Notes under the pieces: generated by a model
The model's input: the letters and a program-made list of their open reading frames with translations, nothing else
The model's database searches: none
Told to the model about the DNA's origin: nothing
Shown: in pieces, positions 59,901 to 64,000 of the stretch
Layout: each line of letters begins with the position of its first letter
Position numbering within the stretch: the first letter of the stretch is position 1
Source: Agaricus subrufescens
Lineage: Eukaryota; Basidiomycota; Agaricomycetes; Agaricales; Agaricaceae
Direction: 5' to 3'
NCBI GenBank assembly: GCA_029945375.1
Contig: CM057061.1
Coordinates: 930,001-994,000, forward strand
Length of the DNA: 64,000 nucleotides
Made by a program: the position numbers and the translations under genes

Positions 59901-61568
59901 GTACATCTAACTTCATTCTTTTTTCTCCCTTGGATCGCATCTTCACCCCTGCCGCTGCCGTCCATGGTTCCAGATGTAACCGTTTAAGTAAAGGGGCGCC
60001 ACGTCGTGCTTCACGCTTCAAGCTCCAATACCTACAAAGCGTGTTTACAAATTCAGCCTTCTTGCGGAGAGTGACTTTTGTGATATATGATACAATTCGG
60101 TTGACTATAAGCGCAGGTACAAGAGGAGGCCCTGTGTGGTAAGCCTTGGCATATGCACGAGCGGATTTATTCGAGGTAACATTGACTTCATCCTCAGCTT
60201 CAGATCCTTCTGCTGCAAGCGCGGCAGCCCGGGCTTCTTGCTGTTCTTTCTGGAAGTCGATGAGAAATGTTGAACCAAGATTAACGGTCTCACGTACTGG
60301 AAGGTGTCGTTCGCAGAAGCAGCTGAGTACGGGAGGTTCTGAACCTTGAGTACTCTTCATTGACGATAGAAGCTTTTCTTTACGAGCACAGGTTGCATGA
60401 AATGCAAGAAAGCAAGACGTTTTAGCGCATTGTATGCAAGCACCCTCTCGAATATCACATATACTGCACCTCTAAACTTGATGACTCAAAGAAAACACAG
60501 TCTCAATACAGACCAAAGCTTACCAGCTTCCATCGCTGCTTTGATATTTTCTCCACGCCGGCTACAGGCTCCATGAAAACCTCGTTCACGACGCGTGTCT
60601 CCGGGACCCAGATGGCACAAAGTAAATGTACCCAATCGCCATTTGTTGTTTGTTTGAATGCACCACCCTCATTGGGGCACAGGATGCATTGCTGGAATTT
60701 CAAGTCAGATTTATCCGGATACGCACAAGGCTGAACATACGACAGGATTCTCCGGGGAGACTGTACATTTTCGACAGAGCCACTGACCTTCTGGTATGTA
60801 GGGCACACCGTAACAATCTGTAATACAAAATCAGGTCGATAGTCACGTACAGGGGGGACATGGCTCCTTCCTTACCCTGGTGAACCGCTAGATTACAGCC
60901 ATCGCAAAAAACTATCGCATTGCTGTTCTCTCCTTCAGAATCATCACATATGGCACAAGTAGAATCCTCAGAAGGCAGCGCGAGATCTAACTTCGGTATA
61001 TTCTTGGTCTGCAAGCCAATATTGGTTACGACGGATGAGACCAAGGCATGCACGGCTCACCAGATCAAACCATTCCTTCTCTAACCGATCCATGATAATC
61101 TCGAACAGTTCATATGAAACCTTGTCCAGCTGCTCCTTCCGGCGTTCTGCATTGATTGCATCTAGCCATTCCTGATCTACGCCACGAGAATATCAGGCGA
61201 TTGGTGCGTTAACGCTTCGTATTGACTGACCCTGTTCATCCATATCATACTCAACTTGTCGCGCTAAGTCGCTCTCAAGAGGTTCTGCGGTTATTTTGTA
61301 AGAACTTGGAAAACAAATGATTCTTCCAAAGCCGAAACTCACCTATATGCCGTATGTAATGCTCAGGTCTCACAAAATCAGAAAAGTCATTGTCTAGACC
61401 GCCATCAGCGTCACCACGGAGCACAAAACTGTTGCACTGACAGCCATATGAGCGTGCTTGCAGGTCATGGACACCACCCGGTTGGGTGGAGTCGTCTTCC
61501 TCGATCTTGTTGAAAAGGGCCTTAGGGAGGGAGACAATGGATGGAGAAGATCTCCCGGCGCGGCCCAT
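56951..61568 (-). CDS. Nto1/BRPF-like scaffold: PHD - extended PHD - bromodomain - PWWP
   Basis: 1268 residues in 16 exons: 61568-61343, 61284-61231, 61176-61061, 61008-60876, 60817-60741, 60691-60524, 60471-59905, 59853-59684, 59626-59482, 59429-58412, 58368-57601, 57539-57525, 57465-57321, 57264-57218, 57159-57072, 57020-56951 (1269 codons). PHD1 (~145-195) has [20 protein letters not shown] ... [17 protein letters not shown]. The extended PHD (~200-320) has [27 protein letters not shown] and [14 protein letters not shown]. The bromodomain (~480-580) ends [20 protein letters not shown]. The C-terminal PWWP has [23 protein letters not shown] and [20 protein letters not shown]. The BRPF/Nto1 family links MYST acetyltransferases (NuA3 type) to histone H3. 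An A/P-rich linker lies between bromodomain and PWWP. Confidence 0.9.
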
Positions 61569-62140
61569 GAGGATGACCAATATTGGAGTTGAGCTTCAGC
61601 GAATGTCCGAGATGCCGGTGTGAGAAAAATACGGTTGCTCGCCACTGTCGCCGTCGACCAAGCATTAGCAAGCACCAGCGACGGCCCCACCGGTGCGTGA
61701 CACAGTAACACATGGTCCCAGATGCACGTGAATGTGACATTAGACACTGCGATGCACATTGCATTCATCTCCAGCCTTCATAATTTAATTCTATTGCATT
61801 CTCGTTCAACGTCCGATCGGTGTTATTGAGCTGGCGCAGGGTCCCAATGACAAATGCAGCCTTGATGATTGTACAGGCTAGATAGGTGAGGAAATATTCT
61901 CTTCTACACAATAAATCCATTATAAGGAATGGGAGCCGTTGGTTCGCTGAATCTCAAAGACTGAGCACTGCCGATTTTGAATTGTGTGGCCGATATGCTA
62001 CTTGCTGCACTTGTAAGAGCGCGCTCTCACTGAAAGCTTGAGTTCCGTTACGGCAGCACGTGGCGTGACTTACACGTCAGTGACGTCGGGTAACCTCGAG
62101 TAATCTATCGGGAGAATACACACTGACTATCGACATTACC
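61569..62140. promoter_or_regulatory. Divergent promoter region, Nto1-like / PDI-like genes
   Basis: 572 bp between divergent start codons. A cluster of bZIP-type sites lies 55-85 bp upstream of the PDI-like ATG: GCACGTGGC (62056-62064), CACGTCA (62073-62079) and TGACGTC (62081-62087). Such sites fit CRE/UPR-element recognition, which suits an ER protein. No other gene is seen. Confidence 0.55.
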
Positions 62141-63193
62141 ATGAAATTGTCGTCGCAACTATTCGTGCTGGCTCTAGTGCCTTCGTTCGCGTTCGGCTCA
62201 TTTTTTCCTTCAGACTCCCATGTTCAGTTGCTGGTTGGCGAATCGTTTAAGAAGGCAATGGAAACTAATGTAAATGTGTCCGGATTTCATTATCTATAGG
62301 ACTATCCTGACGTTGACATGCTATTGTAGGAAACCAACATGGTAGCGTACTTTGCATCTTCGCGTGGAGTAAGTGTTAAGCCTCTCTGCCTTCAAACATC
62401 AGGGGCTAATCATCCTATAAGCACTGTCGACATATGGCTGCCGAATTTGACCAACTTTCTCAAAAATTACACCCTCTTATTCCTACATATGCTGTCGATT
62501 GTGATGAGGTAGAAAATGAACCTTTGTGTGCCGAAAAATGGGTGCAGACACTCCCTGTTGTCACGGTTCGGTTGTTGGCCTCATTATTGCGCTAGGGGAC
62601 TTACACTCGCATTTAGATGTTCCCTCGCGGAAATAAAGTTCCACCTATGATTTCTCCAGAGCGAGTAGCCGCTCCAATTTTCAAGTGGGTCTCTTCACAA
62701 ATCCCAAACCATGTGACCCAGCTTTCAAAGATTGGCGACATCGAGTCATGGGGAGAGAAGGTTAGTAATGTCTTTGCCATATTCCACGATAACCATACTT
62801 TGTCCACAGACCAAAGACGAAAGCGCACTTCTCCTTCTGACAAAAGAGAAGAAAGTTCCTCTTCTTTGGAGAGTCCTTGCCAACAAGTATTCCGGTAACC
62901 TCAAGTTAGCCGCACACTGGGATAAGGATGGGGAGACAGCCGGTGGTCTTGGATTTGACGACGCAACCAAAATTCTCATCTACTCTGCTGGGGACTCAAA
63001 ACCTACCAAATATGAGGGTATAACAGCTTTTTCTTACCATATTCAATGTTGCTCATGGTGCACAAATTCCGCAGGCGCAACTAAATTCGAGCCTTTGACA
63101 AAATTCTTCGGTTCTATCCTCGAAAGTAATGAGGATCGCGGAACAATGGACACGGATGGAAAAATTCCAGACCGTCCAGACGATGAATTATAA
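62141..63193 (+). CDS. PDI-like thioredoxin-fold ER protein with degenerate active site, copy A
   Basis: 260 residues from exons 62141-62269, 62330-62368, 62422-62565, 62617-62760, 62810-63017 and 63075-63193 (261 codons). A signal peptide (MKLSSQLFVLALVPSFAFG) is followed by a thioredoxin fold: MVAYFASSRGHCRHMAAEF, then LIPTYAVDCDEVENEPLCAE and TLPVVTMFPRGN with the cis-Pro loop. The C-terminus is PDRPDDEL, a KDEL/HDEL-type ER-retention signal. Where protein disulfide isomerases have W-C-G-H-C, this protein has S-R-G-H-C, so only the second cysteine remains. It should not act as a normal dithiol oxidase; an isomerase-like or chaperone/mixed-disulfide role is possible. The tandem neighbour downstream is a paralogue. 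Confidence 0.82.
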
Positions 63194-63453
63194 TAATATG
63201 AATCGATCCATGTACATAGTCCTCTCTCATTTGTTGAGAGGTTAAGTTGTGATCGTGATTGATCCCATCATTTATCAGGCTATTATTAGTACCAGTGTCG
63301 GCAATATATATTTGGACGTTCACAACCCCTTACTCTTAGGCCCTTTGCCATCAACACTATTGTTCCTATCAACGGGTCCTTCCTTGGCATGTGATCCAGG
63401 GACCGAACACCGTACAGAGTCCAGACCGTGAACAACGGGCAGCTGAGGAAGAG

Positions 63454-63459
63454 TATAAA
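63454..63459 (+). promoter_or_regulatory. TATA-like element of PDI-like copy B
   Basis: TATAAA in GAGTATAAAGGC, 31-36 bp upstream of the ATG at 63491. This is close to the ATG, so the transcript leader would be very short if this is the functional TATA box. Confidence 0.4.
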
Positions 63460-63490
63460 GGCTGGCGATGCCGAGAGCACCGCCTTCAAC

Positions 63491-64000
63491 ATGATCTCTC
63501 ACCTTGTTCTACTGTCCTTGGCCCTCCAACCATCGCTGGCAAATACCTTATTTACCGATGATTCTCTCGTAAAGATGTTGACGCCTGAATCATTCAGGAG
63601 TGCATTAGAACCGAATGTGAGGAGCACCCAACATTGCGTCGAGTATCAGCATTGACACGTCTTATTGCAGGCAACTAACATGATTGCGTTCGTTTCCTCA
63701 GCGAACACAGTAAGCTTATATACTTTTTTCTGTATGCTGCTCGTCATTGACACAGTCAGGATTGCCAAAACATGGCTTCCGAATATGAGAAGGCGGCTCT
63801 GGGACTGTATCCTTCTGTTCCAACGTACGCGGTGGACTGTGATGACGATGGGAACAAAAACTTGTGCCGGGAGCAAAAAGTCGAAACATTCCCGACCATC
63901 AAAGTATGTTTGACTATACATGATTCCTTTCTCCTGGAAACTGACATGTATTCAGTTGTTCCCGCGCGGCAATAAAGAGCAGCCCTTAGTGTTCGATGCT
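63491..64000 (+). CDS. PDI-like thioredoxin-fold ER protein, copy B, 5' part
   Basis: Truncated by the window end. Exons 63491-63616, 63671-63709, 63760-63903 and 63956-64000 (open). It starts with a signal peptide (MISHLVLLSLALQPSLANTL). The next two exons are exactly as long as those of copy A (39 and 144 nt) and align with it: ATNMIAFVSSANTDCQNMAS, YPSVPTYAVDCDDDGNKNLC, ETFPTIKLFPRGNK. The active-site C-x-x-C is reduced to N-T-D-C, again keeping only the second cysteine. Copy and intron structure show a tandem duplication. Sequence divergence outside the shared motifs suggests the event is not recent. Whether it ends with an ER-retention signal cannot be seen. Confidence 0.8.

Overview
The window is nuclear DNA from a basidiomycete fungus, most likely an Agaricomycete mushroom-forming species. 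Nearly every protein gene is cut by many short introns (about 50-65 bp, GT-AG with a few GC-AG). Spacing between genes is usually a few hundred bases. The protein set is typical of filamentous basidiomycetes: DEP/RhoGEF/PH/CNH protein, Argonaute, Kre9-like cell-wall protein, F-box protein and FAD monooxygenases. I see no bacterial operons, rRNA, CRISPR array or recognisable transposon. Exon models were built by hand from splice sites, reading phase and family motifs. In every complete model the exon lengths add up to a whole number of codons.

Layout. 0-9 kb: 3' part of an Snt2-like PHD/ePHD chromatin protein (+); a rhodanese-containing ubiquitin hydrolase (-) divergent from an ADIP-family coiled-coil protein (+). 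9-20 kb: a phenol 2-monooxygenase-like flavoprotein (-), DNA polymerase delta subunit 4 (-), tRNA-Ile(AAT), a single-exon unknown protein (-), a ZNF511-like zinc-finger protein (-), tRNA-Asn(GTT) with an apparent 4-nt intron, a KHDC4-like KH-domain protein (+) and a GFA/CENP-V family protein (-). 20-30 kb: a large Rho GEF with two consecutive DH domains (-), a UBA/C2H2/UBX protein (+) and an F-box protein (-).

30-44 kb: a 2.8-kb gene-free tract, then three genes of chromosome biology: Bir1/survivin-like (-), divergent from WAPL (+), which converges on an intron-dense Argonaute (-). 45-50 kb: tRNase Z (-) divergent from a class-V aminotransferase/cysteine-desulfurase-like protein (+), then a small secreted Kre9-like protein (-). 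50.6-53.7 kb: a 3.1-kb gene-free tract. 53.7-64 kb: a salicylate-hydroxylase-like FAD monooxygenase (+), RNA polymerase II subunit Rpb7 (-), an Nto1/BRPF-like PHD-ePHD-bromo-PWWP protein (-), and two tandem thioredoxin-fold ER proteins with degenerate active sites (+), the second cut off by the window end.

Most genes are housekeeping or regulatory and form no pathway cluster. The best leads are the tandem DH domains, the 4-nt tRNA intron, the microexon-rich slicer-type Argonaute, the Bir1/WAPL head-to-head pair with SIM-like tandem repeats in Bir1, and the monothiol PDI-like tandem pair.
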